Source: Faecalimonas sp.
GTDB taxonomy: Bacteria; Bacillota; Clostridia; Lachnospirales; Lachnospiraceae
Reading direction: 5' to 3'
Length of the DNA stretch: 16,534 nucleotides
Assembly: GCA_020024645.1 (NCBI GenBank)
Contig: JAHHTN010000041.1
Location: 1 to 16,534, forward strand
Shown one piece after another: positions 1 through 7,546 of this stretch. The notes under the pieces were generated by a model that searched no databases, was not told the origin of the DNA, and saw nothing but the letters and a program-made list of their open reading frames with translations. Positions within the stretch are counted from its first letter, which is position 1, and every line of letters begins with the position of its first letter. The position numbers were made by a program, and so were the translations under genes.

Positions 1-26
1 ATGGAATAGGAATTTTTTTAAGAATA

Positions 27-35
27 TGTTATAAT
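27..35 (+). promoter_or_regulatory. Extended -10 promoter element for the desulfidase-family gene
   Basis: The sequence TGTTATAAT is a perfect extended -10 box (TG, one base, TATAAT). No convincing -35 box is visible, which is common when the TG extension is present. Transcription would begin near 41-43. That places the ATG at 46 almost at the 5' end of the message and favours the downstream ATG at 82 as the true start. Confidence 0.5.
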
Positions 36-81
36 ATTTTGCAATATGGATGGGATAAACAGAGAGGAGATAAATTACAAA

Positions 82-1359
82 ATGAAAAAAACAGATATAA
101 AGTACAGCGTGTATGTTCAGATTTTGAAAGAAGAATTAGTTCCTGCTATGGGGTGTACTGAACCGATTGCGCTTGCTTATGGAGCGGCAAAAGCAAGGGA
201 GGTGCTGGGAACTCTTCCAGATAAGGTGAAAATTCAGGCAAGTGGAAGTATTATTAAAAACGTTAAGAGTGTAATCGTGCCAAACACAGATCATTTAAAA
301 GGAATTCCAGCAGCAGCAACGGCGGGAATTGTTGCTGGGAAGGCTGAAAAGAAATTAGAAGTTATTGCTGAAGTTACAAAAGAGCAGATTAAGCAGATGC
401 GTGAGTTTATGGAAAATACAGAGATTACAGTAGAACATATCAATTCTGGAATTACATTTGATATTGTGATTACTGTATACAAGGGAGAATCCTATGCGAA
501 AGTGCGTATTGCAAATTATCACACGAATATTGTGCTTGTAGAAAAAGATGGAGAAGTATTAGAAAGTACAGTTGTGGAAGGAGAAAAAGAAGAAGGCTTA
601 ACAGATCGCTCTTTACTAAATGTAGAAGATATTGTTGATTTTGCTAATAGTGTAGATGTGGAAGATATTAAGGATGTGCTTGATAGACAGATTCAATATA
701 ATACAGCTATCTCTAAAGAAGGACTTTGTGGAGATTATGGAGCGAATATAGGAAGTGTTCTTTTGAAAACATATGGAAATGACATTCGTACAAGAGCAAA
801 AGCTGCTGCAGCAGCAGGATCAGATGCAAGAATGAACGGATGTGAGCTCCCGGTAGTGATTAATTCGGGAAGTGGTAATCAAGGAATGACAGCATCCCTT
901 CCGGTTATTGAATATGCGAAAGAATTAGAAGTATCCGATGAAAAATTGTATCGTGCATTAGCATTATCAAACCTCGTTACGATTCATCAGAAAACGGGAA
1001 TCGGGCGTCTTTCTGCATATTGCGGAGCAATTAGTGCAGGAGCAGGAGCAGGAGCAGGAATTGCATACCTTCTTGGCGGAACGTATGATGATATAATTCA
1101 TACAGTTGTAAATGCATTAGCAATTGTTTCTGGAATTGTCTGTGATGGAGCAAAGGCATCTTGTGCAGCGAAAATTGCATCTGCCGTAGATGCAGGGATT
1201 TTAGGATATAATATGTACAAATGTGGACAGCAGTTCTGTGAAGGAGATGGAATTGTAACAAAGGGTGTAGAAGCAACAATAAAAAATGTTGGTCGTTTAG
1301 GTAAAGAGGGAATGAAAGAAACAAATGAAGAAATTATTCGTATTATGGTAGGCGAGTAA
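82..1359 (+). CDS. L-cysteine desulfidase / UPF0597 (serine dehydratase alpha-like) family protein
   Basis: This predicted cytoplasmic enzyme of about 425 residues belongs to the UPF0597/CdsB/CyuA family. Members bind a [4Fe-4S] cluster, and characterised ones cleave L-cysteine to sulfide, pyruvate and ammonia. Visible family signatures are GCTEP with Cys25, CGDYGANIG near residue 217, NSGSGNQGMTASLPV near 265, Cys314 in CGAISAGAG, and Cys354 and Cys361 in CDGAKASC. These cysteines are the expected cluster ligands. I chose the ATG at 82 because AGAGGAGA at 63-70 precedes it and the promoter leaves no leader for the in-frame ATG at 46. The reading frame is intact and close to the length of E. 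coli YhaM (about 436). Cysteine as substrate is inferred from the family; serine or another amino acid remains possible. The downstream neighbours are prmA and rsmE, with a cysteine desulfurase three genes on. Confidence 0.85.
   Translation: MKKTDIKYSVYVQILKEELVPAMGCTEPIALAYGAAKAREVLGTLPDKVKIQASGSIIKNVKSVIVPNTDHLKGIPAAATAGIVAGKAEKKLEVIAEVTKEQIKQMREFMENTEITVEHINSGITFDIVITVYKGESYAKVRIANYHTNIVLVEKDGEVLESTVVEGEKEEGLTDRSLLNVEDIVDFANSVDVEDIKDVLDRQIQYNTAISKEGLCGDYGANIGSVLLKTYGNDIRTRAKAAAAAGSDARMNGCELPVVINSGSGNQGMTASLPVIEYAKELEVSDEKLYRALALSNLVTIHQKTGIGRLSAYCGAISAGAGAGAGIAYLLGGTYDDIIHTVVNALAIVSGIVCDGAKASCAAKIASAVDAGILGYNMYKCGQQFCEGDGIVTKGVEATIKNVGRLGKEGMKETNEEIIRIMVGE
1036..1059 (+). repeat. Four perfect tandem GCAGGA hexamers inside the desulfidase-family gene
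   Basis: Four exact copies of GCAGGA encode alternating Ala-Gly at residues 319-326, in the glycine-rich stretch just after Cys314. The repeat preserves frame, so gain or loss of one copy would add or remove two residues. Confidence 0.9.
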
Positions 1360-1394
1360 ATGTATTTGGAAGTATAGAAAAAAGAGGTAATAAG

Positions 1395-2348
1395 ATGAAA
1401 TGGAATAAATTTAGATTAAAAACAGTAACAGAAGCAGAAGATATTGTTAGTAGTATGCTGATGGACTTGGGAATTGAAGGAGTGGAAATTGAAGATAAGG
1501 TTCCACTTACACAAGCAGATAAAGAGCAGATGTTTGTAGATATCCTTCCTGAAATAGAAGCAGATGATGGAGTTGCTTATTTAAGTTTCTATTTAGATGA
1601 TGGAGAAGATGTAGACACTATTTTGAAAAATGTGAAAAAAGAATTGGAAGAGATGAAAACTTTCTTAGATATTGGAGAATGTACGATTGAAGAATCTCAA
1701 ACAGAAGATGTTGATTGGGTAAATAATTGGAAAAAATATTTCCATCAATTTTATGTAGATGATGTACTTATTATTCCGTCGTGGGAAGAAGTAAAACCAG
1801 AAGATGAGGATAAAATGATTATTCATATTGATCCGGGAACTGCTTTTGGAACAGGAATGCATGAGACTACACAGCTTTGTATTAGACAAATCAGAAAATA
1901 TGTAACTCCACAAACAAGAATTTTAGATGTAGGATGTGGAAGTGGGATTTTAGGGATGCTTGCATTAAAATTTGGAGCAGAATATTCTGTAGGAACAGAT
2001 TTGGATCCATGTGCAATCGATGCTACTTATGAGAATATGGAAGTGAATGGTATTGAAAAATCACAATATGAAGTGATGATTGGAAATATTATTGATGATA
2101 AAGAAGTGCAGGAGAAAGTCGGATACGAAAAATATGACATTGTCGTTGCAAATATTTTAGCAGATGTACTTGTTCCTTTGACACCTGTTATTGTAAATCA
2201 ATTAAAAAAGGGTGGAATTTATATTACAAGTGGAATCATTGATATGAAAGAAGAAACAGTGGTAAATGCTGCAAAAGAAGCAGGATTAGAAGTGCTGGAA
2301 GTAACATATCAGGGAGAATGGGTATCTGTTACAGCAAGAAAGAATTAG
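1395..2348 (+). CDS. prmA: Ribosomal protein L11 methyltransferase PrmA
   Basis: PrmA transfers methyl groups from S-adenosylmethionine to amino groups of ribosomal protein L11. The 317-residue product shows the expected two-part layout. The N-terminal substrate-binding domain contains VDWVNNWKKYFHQF (about 112-125), a family hallmark. The methyltransferase domain carries IDPGTAFGTGMHETT, SAM motif I ILDVGCGSGILG (176-187), and the NILADVL motif starting at N253. The length is slightly above the E. coli protein (293). The ATG follows AAAGAGGTAATAAG. The gene begins 35 bases after the desulfidase gene and ends 10 bases before rsmE, so prmA and rsmE are almost certainly co-transcribed, a very common pairing in Firmicutes. 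Confidence is high. Confidence 0.96.
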   Translation: MKWNKFRLKTVTEAEDIVSSMLMDLGIEGVEIEDKVPLTQADKEQMFVDILPEIEADDGVAYLSFYLDDGEDVDTILKNVKKELEEMKTFLDIGECTIEESQTEDVDWVNNWKKYFHQFYVDDVLIIPSWEEVKPEDEDKMIIHIDPGTAFGTGMHETTQLCIRQIRKYVTPQTRILDVGCGSGILGMLALKFGAEYSVGTDLDPCAIDATYENMEVNGIEKSQYEVMIGNIIDDKEVQEKVGYEKYDIVVANILADVLVPLTPVIVNQLKKGGIYITSGIIDMKEETVVNAAKEAGLEVLEVTYQGEWVSVTARKN

Positions 2349-2358
2349 GAGAAAGAAT

Positions 2359-3096
2359 ATGCATCATTTTTTTGTGACACCAAGTCAGGTTAGTGGAGAT
2401 AGAATTTATATAGATGGTTCAGATGTAAATCATATTTGTAATGTATTGCGTATGAAAAAAGGAGAAAAACTCCAAATTAGCGACGGAAACAATAAAAAGT
2501 ATATATGTCAGATTGATGAAATAACAGCAGAAAAAGTTTTTCTACAGATTGTGGAAGAAAAAATTGGGGATACAGAACTCCCTTCTAAAATTTATCTGTT
2601 TCAAGGCCTTCCTAAAAGTGATAAAATGGAACTAATTGTACAAAAAGCAGTTGAGCTAGGTGCGTATGAAATTATTCCGGTTTCGACAAAGAGAGCGGTA
2701 GTGAAGTTAGATGTAAAAAAAGCAAATAAAAAAGTAGAAAGATGGAATAGTATTGCAGAAGGTGGTGCCAAACAATCTGGACGTACGTTGGTTCCGAAAG
2801 TACGAGAAGTGATGGGATACAAGGAAGCACTTGCTTATGCAAAAAAATTGGATGTTGTGTTTATTCCATATGAACTGGCAGAAGGAATGGATAGGACAAA
2901 AGAATTGATTGAACAGATAGATAAAGGACAGTCTGTGGGAATTTTTATTGGTCCAGAAGGCGGATTTGAAAAAGAAGAAGTGGAACAAGCAATGGAAATG
3001 AGAGCAGAACCAATTACATTGGGTAAACGTATATTAAGAACAGAAACTGCGGGGCTTACTATTTTGTCAATTTTAATGTATCATTTAGAAAGTTGA
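2359..3096 (+). CDS. rsmE: 16S rRNA (uracil1498-N3)-methyltransferase RsmE
   Basis: RsmE methylates N3 of U1498 in 16S rRNA, near the decoding site, using SAM bound in a SPOUT trefoil knot. The 245-residue product has an N-terminal PUA-like RNA-binding domain (about 1-70) and a C-terminal SPOUT domain with GPEGGF (198-203) and LGKRILRTETA (221-231), the residues that form the knot and SAM pocket. FQGLPKSDKME (81-91), STKR (109-112) and AEGGAKQSGR (133-142) are also typical of the family. The length is normal. The start is set by AGGAGA overlapping the prmA stop codon. The gene sits directly downstream of prmA with a 10-base gap, indicating an operon devoted to ribosome modification. Confidence 0.96.
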   Translation: MHHFFVTPSQVSGDRIYIDGSDVNHICNVLRMKKGEKLQISDGNNKKYICQIDEITAEKVFLQIVEEKIGDTELPSKIYLFQGLPKSDKMELIVQKAVELGAYEIIPVSTKRAVVKLDVKKANKKVERWNSIAEGGAKQSGRTLVPKVREVMGYKEALAYAKKLDVVFIPYELAEGMDRTKELIEQIDKGQSVGIFIGPEGGFEKEEVEQAMEMRAEPITLGKRILRTETAGLTILSILMYHLES

Positions 3097-3139
3097 ATAC
3101 ATAATTTAATAGTAATAAAAGGAACATAGGAGAAGAAAT

Positions 3140-4297
3140 ATGGAAGTGTATTTGGACAATTCTGCCACAACCAAATGTTATGACAGTGTAAAAGAAATTG
3201 TACAAAAGGTGATGTGTGAAGATTATGGAAACCCCTCATCTATGCATAAAAAGGGTGTGGAAGCGGAAAAATATATAAAAGAAACAAAAGAAATTTTAGC
3301 AAAGTTGTTAAAGGTTCAAGAAAAAGAAATCTATTTTACTTCTGGTGGAACGGAAAGTGATAATTTAGCGTTAATAGGTACAGCAAGAGCAAATCATCGT
3401 TCAGGAAAACACTTAATTACAACATCCATTGAGCATCCGGCAATTTTAAATACGATGCAATATTTGGAGAACGAAGAAGGATTTAGAGTGACTTATTTAC
3501 CGGTGGATAGTGAAGGGAAGATTCGTTTAGATGCATTACAAGAGGCGCTATGTGAAGAAACAATTCTTGTATCGATTATGTATGTGAATAATGAGATGGG
3601 ATCAGTACAACCTATTGATCAAGCAGTGAAAATCGTAAAAGATTACAATAAAAATATTTTGTTTCACGTAGATGCAGTACAGGGGTTTGGTAAATATAAG
3701 ATATATCCCAAAAAATTAAGTGTTGATTTACTCTCTATTAGTGGACATAAAATTCACGGTCCAAAGGGAATAGGTGCACTTTATGTCAATGAAAAGACGA
3801 AAATTAAACCAATTATTTTTGGAGGTGAGCAACAGAAGAATATCCGTTCTGGAACAGAGAATGTTCCTGGAATAGCGGGGTTGGGAATGGCAGCGAAAGA
3901 AATATATACAAATCTGGATGAAAAAGTTGCTCATATGCGTCAATTAAAACAACGTTTCATTACCGGAGTAATGAAAATAGAAGATACAACCATCCATGGA
4001 AGATATGATGAAACAAGTGCACCTCATATTATTAGTGTTGGAATTGCTGGAATTAGAAGCGAAGTACTTTTGCATACATTGGAAGAAAAAGGAATCTATG
4101 TTTCATCGGGTTCAGCTTGTGCATCGAATCATCCAGCAATCAGTGGAGTGTTGAAAGGAATTGGGGCGAAAAATGAATTTTTAGATGCGACAATTCGATT
4201 TAGTCTATCAGAGTTTACAACAGAAGAAGAAATTGACTATACTTTAGAAACATTATATAATTGTATACCAATGCTTAGAAGATATACAAGACACTAA
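3140..4297 (+). CDS. Cysteine desulfurase, NifZ/IscS-like, probable ThiI partner
   Basis: This pyridoxal-phosphate enzyme removes sulfur from L-cysteine and holds it as a persulfide for transfer. The 385-residue product shows YLDNSATTK at the N-terminus, GNPSSMH, TSGGTESDNLAL, EHPAI, NNEMG, HVDAVQ, and the PLP lysine K204 in SGHKIHGPKG. The mobile active-site cysteine is C327 in SGSACAS. The gene ends just upstream of thiI. In Bacillus subtilis a dedicated desulfurase (NifZ) encoded next to thiI supplies sulfur for 4-thiouridine, so the same partnership is inferred here. An iscU/nifU gene does not follow, which argues against a primary role in Fe-S assembly. The start ATG is preceded by AGGAGA at 3128-3133. 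Class V desulfurase is certain; the exact partner is inference. Confidence 0.93.
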   Translation: MEVYLDNSATTKCYDSVKEIVQKVMCEDYGNPSSMHKKGVEAEKYIKETKEILAKLLKVQEKEIYFTSGGTESDNLALIGTARANHRSGKHLITTSIEHPAILNTMQYLENEEGFRVTYLPVDSEGKIRLDALQEALCEETILVSIMYVNNEMGSVQPIDQAVKIVKDYNKNILFHVDAVQGFGKYKIYPKKLSVDLLSISGHKIHGPKGIGALYVNEKTKIKPIIFGGEQQKNIRSGTENVPGIAGLGMAAKEIYTNLDEKVAHMRQLKQRFITGVMKIEDTTIHGRYDETSAPHIISVGIAGIRSEVLLHTLEEKGIYVSSGSACASNHPAISGVLKGIGAKNEFLDATIRFSLSEFTTEEEIDYTLETLYNCIPMLRRYTRH

Positions 4298-4331
4298 AAA
4301 GTTTTTGAAAGAGAGAAAGGTAAGAATATAC

Positions 4332-5516
4332 ATGAAATTTCAATCATTTTTAATAAAATACGGTGAAATCGGTATTAAAGGGAAAAATAGATATATTTTT
4401 GAAGACGCGCTTATGCGACAGATACGTTTTGCGTTGAAAGATGTAGAGGGAACATTTAATGTACACAAAGCACAGGGCAGAGTGTATGTTGACTGTAATG
4501 GGGAGTTTGATTATGATGAGACAGTTGCTGGCTTAAAAAGAGTATTTGGCATTGTGGGAATCTGCCCTGTTATCCATGTAGAAGATAAAGGATTTGATGA
4601 ACTTAAAAAAGTAGTTGTGAATTATATGGATGAAATGTATCCAGATAAAAATACAACATTTAAAGTAGAAGCAAGACGTGGAAAGAAAAGCTATCCAAAG
4701 AATTCAATGGAAATTAATTGTGAAATTGGAGAAGCAATTTTAGAGGCATTTCCGGAAATAAAAGTAGATGTTCATAAACCTGCAATTAAATTAAATATTG
4801 AAGTACGAGAAGAAATTTATATTTACTCTGAAATTATACCAGGTCCAGGGGGAATGCCAGTAGGAACAAATGGAAAGGCGATGCTGTTGCTTTCTGGGGG
4901 AATTGATAGTCCTGTTGCGGGATATATGATTTCAAAAAGAGGAGTAGGGTTAGAAGCCACTTATTTTCATGCGCCACCTTACACAAGTGAACGTGCAAAA
5001 CAGAAAGTAATTGACTTGGCAAAACTTGTTTCAAAATACTCGGGACCAATCAAGTTAAACATTGTTAATTTTACAGACATTCAGTTATATATTTATGATA
5101 AATGTCCACATGATGAACTTACGATTATTATGCGTAGATATATGATGAAAATTGCAGAACACTTTGCAAAAGAAAGTGGGTGTCTTGGGCTCATTACAGG
5201 AGAAAGTATTGGACAAGTTGCAAGTCAAACAATGCAAAGTCTTATGGCAACAAATGATGTATGTTCATTGCCAGTATATCGTCCAGTAATCGGATTTGAT
5301 AAGCAAGAAATTGTAGATATTGCAGAAAAAATTGATACTTATGAAACTTCTATTTTACCGTTTGAAGATTGCTGTACAATTTTTGTTGCAAAACATCCGG
5401 TAACGAAACCAAATTTAAATATTATTAGACGTTCGGAAGAAAATCTGGCAGAGAAAATTGATGAATTGTTTGAACAGGCAATTCAGACTGTGGAAACAAT
5501 CGTTGTAAAACCATAA
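4332..5516 (+). CDS. thiI: tRNA 4-thiouridine synthase ThiI (no rhodanese domain)
   Basis: ThiI adenylates U8 of tRNA and replaces its oxygen with sulfur to give 4-thiouridine. The 394-residue product has the N-terminal NFLD region with KYGEIGIKGKNR (near 9-20), a THUMP domain, and an adenylating domain with the PP-loop SGGIDS (188-193). Near the C-terminus, FEDCCTIF includes Cys347 and Cys348; one aligns with the catalytic cysteine of the family. There is no C-terminal rhodanese domain, unlike E. coli ThiI (about 480 residues), matching the Bacillus form that takes sulfur directly from a partner desulfurase. The ATG at 4332 fits the family N-terminus. The frame also opens at TTG 4305, but that adds nine non-conserved residues, and GAGAGAAAGG precedes the ATG. 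It lies downstream of the desulfurase and upstream of a terminator. Confidence 0.96.
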   Translation: MKFQSFLIKYGEIGIKGKNRYIFEDALMRQIRFALKDVEGTFNVHKAQGRVYVDCNGEFDYDETVAGLKRVFGIVGICPVIHVEDKGFDELKKVVVNYMDEMYPDKNTTFKVEARRGKKSYPKNSMEINCEIGEAILEAFPEIKVDVHKPAIKLNIEVREEIYIYSEIIPGPGGMPVGTNGKAMLLLSGGIDSPVAGYMISKRGVGLEATYFHAPPYTSERAKQKVIDLAKLVSKYSGPIKLNIVNFTDIQLYIYDKCPHDELTIIMRRYMMKIAEHFAKESGCLGLITGESIGQVASQTMQSLMATNDVCSLPVYRPVIGFDKQEIVDIAEKIDTYETSILPFEDCCTIFVAKHPVTKPNLNIIRRSEENLAEKIDELFEQAIQTVETIVVKP

Positions 5517-5526
5517 GAAGTAAAAA

Positions 5527-5547
5527 GCCCCACAAAATTTGTGGGGC
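5527..5547. terminator. Bidirectional hairpin terminator between thiI and the HPr-like gene
   Basis: GCCCCACAAA (5527-5536) pairs with TTTGTGGGGC (5538-5547) around a minimal centre, giving a GC-rich stem. On the minus strand the stem is followed by TTTTTA, a good termination signal for the HPr-like gene. On the plus strand the tail is only ATTTA, so termination of thiI may be weaker. The position between two convergent stops supports shared use. Confidence 0.85.
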
Positions 5548-5567
5548 ATTTAAACTCGTAAATTAAA

Positions 5568-5798
5568 TTATACAATATATGGTTTTAATACTTCGAGAAC
5601 AGTTTCAGCATCATCTTCAGCATGAATGTTTAAGTCGATTGGTTTTGATAAATCTAAACTAAAAATACCCATAATAGATTTTGCGTCAATTACATAACGA
5701 CCAGATACTAAATCAAAATCATAATCAAATTTTGTGATTTCATTTACGAATGATTTAACTTTGTCGATTGAATTTAAAGAAATTTGTACTGTTTTCAT
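5568..5798 (-). CDS. HPr-family protein lacking the phosphorylatable histidine
   Basis: This 76-residue protein resembles the sugar-phosphotransferase carrier HPr in length and in the C-terminal half. KSIMGIFSL (40-48) matches the HPr segment containing regulatory Ser46; the equivalent here is Ser41. The usual N-terminal GLHARPA segment with His15 is absent: the corresponding region reads NSIDKVKSFVNEI, with no histidine. The protein therefore should not relay phosphate from enzyme I. Bacillus Crh is a known HPr paralogue that also lacks His15 but keeps Ser46 for HPr kinase, so a regulatory role is plausible but inferred. The start is the ATG at 5798, preceded by GGAGG; the frame remains open further upstream, but those residues would lie within the promoter. 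The gene is monocistronic, with its own promoter and terminator. Confidence 0.8.
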   Translation of the reverse strand: MKTVQISLNSIDKVKSFVNEITKFDYDFDLVSGRYVIDAKSIMGIFSLDLSKPIDLNIHAEDDAETVLEVLKPYIV

Positions 5799-5835
5799 TG
5801 GAATAACCTCCTTGAATGTTTTTTGTTCTATGTTT

Positions 5836-5864
5836 ATATTAATTTGTATAGCAAAAAAAGTCAA
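5836..5864 (-). promoter_or_regulatory. Sigma-A-type promoter for the HPr-like gene
   Basis: On the minus strand TTGACT (5859-5864) is followed after exactly 17 bases by TAATAT (5836-5841). This is a near-consensus vegetative promoter. It lies about 40 bases upstream of the ATG at 5798 and would give a short leader containing the GGAGG ribosome binding site. Confidence 0.7.
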
Positions 5865-5929
5865 GGAACAATATGCCAAAGAAAAAGTTAAATTTTCGTT
5901 ATTTTATACATAGAGTTTAGGAGGAAAAA

Positions 5930-7222
5930 ATGAAAAAAGTTGCATTACACAATCTGGGATGTAAAGTGAATGCTTATGAAACGGAAGCGATGCAGGAGTT
6001 ACTTGAAAAAGAAGGATATCAAATCGTTCCGTTTAAAGAAGGAGCAGATATTTATATTATTAATACATGCACAGTAACGAATATGGCTGATAGAAAATCT
6101 CGTCAAATGCTTCACAGGGCAAAAAAGATGAATCCAGAAGCAATCGTAGTTGCAACAGGATGCTATGTGCAGACTAAAAACGAGGAAGAACAGATTGACG
6201 ATAGCATTGATATTGTAATCGGTAATAACAAAAAACAGGATTTGATTCCTATTTTGAAACAATATGAAGAGGAACATCAAGGTGTACAAAAAGAAGTTAT
6301 TGATATCAATCATACAAAAGAATATGAAGAACTTCATTTGAGTAAAACTGCGGAACATACAAGAGCCTATTTAAAAGTACAAGATGGATGCAATCAGTTT
6401 TGTACATATTGTATTATTCCATATGCAAGAGGAAGAGTACGTAGTAGAGCAAAAGATAATGTTGTTGCAGAAGTAAAACAATTAGTAGAAAATGAATATC
6501 AGGAAGTGGTTCTTACAGGAATCCATTTAAGTTCGTATGGTGTGGATTTAGAAGGAGAAGATTTACTGTCTCTTATTTTGGCAGTAAATGAGATTGAGGG
6601 ATTAAAAAGAATACGTCTAGGTTCATTAGAACCTAGAATTATCACAGAAGAATTTGTAAAAACCATTTCTAGTTTAGAAAAAATGTGTCCGCATTTTCAT
6701 CTTTCTTTACAAAGTGGTTGCAATGCAACTTTAAAACGAATGAATAGACGATATACAGCAGAAGAGTATTTGGAAAAGTGTGAATTGCTTAGAAAATACT
6801 TTAAAAATCCAGCATTGACTACAGATGTGATTGTAGGATTTCCAGGAGAATCCGAAGAGGAGTTTGAGGAATCACGAATGTTTTTGGAAAAAGTGAAGTT
6901 TTATGAAACCCACATCTTTAAGTATTCAAGACGTGAGGGAACAAAAGCGGCTATAATGGAAAATCAAGTTCCAGAACAGGTGAAAACAAAGAGAAGTAAT
7001 ATTCTTTTAGAATTAGATGAAAGAAAAAGAAAAGAATATGAAGAAAAATTCATCGGAAAAACAGTGGAAGTTTTAATGGAAGAAGAAATTGAAAAAGACG
7101 GAAAAGTCTACCAGATTGGACATACAAAAGAGTATATAAAAGTTTCTTTAGATAGCGTTAAGAAACTTCAAAATCAATTGGTAAAGATTAAAATTGAGAA
7201 TCATTCACAAATTATACGTTGA
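5930..7222 (+). CDS. mtaB: tRNA N6-threonylcarbamoyladenosine(37) methylthiotransferase MtaB
   Basis: MtaB is a radical-SAM enzyme that converts t6A37 to ms2t6A37 in tRNAs reading ANN codons, stabilising codon pairing. The 430-residue product has three domains. The UPF0004 domain carries the auxiliary-cluster cysteines Cys11 (LGCKVN), Cys47 (NTCTVT) and Cys78 (TGCYV). The radical-SAM domain has Cys154, Cys158 and Cys161 in CNQFCTYC, followed by IIPYARGRVRSR. A TRAM-like domain occupies roughly the last 60 residues. LGCKVNAYET and the overall length match MtaB (Bacillus YqeV) better than MiaB or RimO. AGGAGG at 5919-5924 sets the start. The gene diverges from the HPr-like gene; no clear plus-strand promoter is visible beyond a TATACA at 5905. 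Confidence 0.94.
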   Translation: MKKVALHNLGCKVNAYETEAMQELLEKEGYQIVPFKEGADIYIINTCTVTNMADRKSRQMLHRAKKMNPEAIVVATGCYVQTKNEEEQIDDSIDIVIGNNKKQDLIPILKQYEEEHQGVQKEVIDINHTKEYEELHLSKTAEHTRAYLKVQDGCNQFCTYCIIPYARGRVRSRAKDNVVAEVKQLVENEYQEVVLTGIHLSSYGVDLEGEDLLSLILAVNEIEGLKRIRLGSLEPRIITEEFVKTISSLEKMCPHFHLSLQSGCNATLKRMNRRYTAEEYLEKCELLRKYFKNPALTTDVIVGFPGESEEEFEESRMFLEKVKFYETHIFKYSRREGTKAAIMENQVPEQVKTKRSNILLELDERKRKEYEEKFIGKTVEVLMEEEIEKDGKVYQIGHTKEYIKVSLDSVKKLQNQLVKIKIENHSQIIR

Positions 7223-7247
7223 ATTTTATAGGCAATTATATTAGAAT
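7219..7247 (+). promoter_or_regulatory. Probable sigma-A promoter for ireB-ruvX-DUF1292
   Basis: TTGAAT (7219-7224) overlaps the mtaB stop codon and is followed after 17 bases by TAGAAT (7242-7247). The two boxes match four and five of six consensus bases. Transcription would start about 25 bases before the ireB ATG. Confidence 0.5.
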
Positions 7248-7278
7248 AAAGTTGAAATAAAGTAAAGGACGTGGTGAA

Positions 7279-7542
7279 ATGAAAGATTTAAATAGTACAC
7301 AATTTTTTCGTGTAGAACCTGCTCCGCAAATTCAAGCAAAAGATATTCTTGAAATTGTATATCAGGCTTTGCGGGAAAAAGGGTACAATCCAGTCAATCA
7401 GATTGTTGGATATATTATGTCAGGCGACCCTACATATATTACAAGTCATAACGGGGCAAGAAGTCTGATTATGAAAATGGAAAGAGATGAGTTAGTGGAA
7501 GAAATGCTTAAGACGTATATTGAGCATCACTCATGGGAATAA
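7279..7542 (+). CDS. ireB: IreB family regulatory phosphoprotein (UPF0297, YrzL-like)
   Basis: The 87-residue product is a clear UPF0297 member: EKGYNPVNQIVGYIMSGDP (33-51), followed by YITSHNGAR and the ERDELVEE helix, is nearly invariant in the family. In Enterococcus faecalis IreB is a small dimeric protein phosphorylated on N-terminal threonines by the Ser/Thr kinase IreK and acts as a negative regulator of cephalosporin resistance. Here the N-terminus, MKDLNSTQFF, contains a single threonine, Thr7, so a phosphosite may be conserved. The IreK/PrkC homologue is not in this window. The gene order with ruvX and a DUF1292 gene is the standard Firmicutes arrangement (yrzL-yrrK-yrzB). It ends four bases before the ruvX start. 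Confidence 0.93.
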   Translation: MKDLNSTQFFRVEPAPQIQAKDILEIVYQALREKGYNPVNQIVGYIMSGDPTYITSHNGARSLIMKMERDELVEEMLKTYIEHHSWE

Positions 7543-7546
7543 TGTA

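Noticed and set aside
46..81. Upstream ATG giving a 12-residue longer desulfidase-family protein
   Set aside because: It lies at the predicted transcription start with no ribosome binding site, while the ATG at 82 has AGAGGAGA upstream and gives the family-like N-terminus.
4305..4331. TTG start for ThiI nine codons upstream
   Set aside because: The added residues are not conserved and overlap the likely ribosome binding site; the ATG at 4332 matches the family N-terminus.
5799..5879. N-terminal extension of the HPr-like gene
   Set aside because: It spans the -35 and -10 boxes and the GGAGG site; the 76-residue form has the HPr length.
5999..6358. 119-codon minus-strand frame within mtaB
   Set aside because: It is antisense to conserved MtaB sequence, rich in Phe, Ile and Asn, and has no promoter or ribosome binding site.
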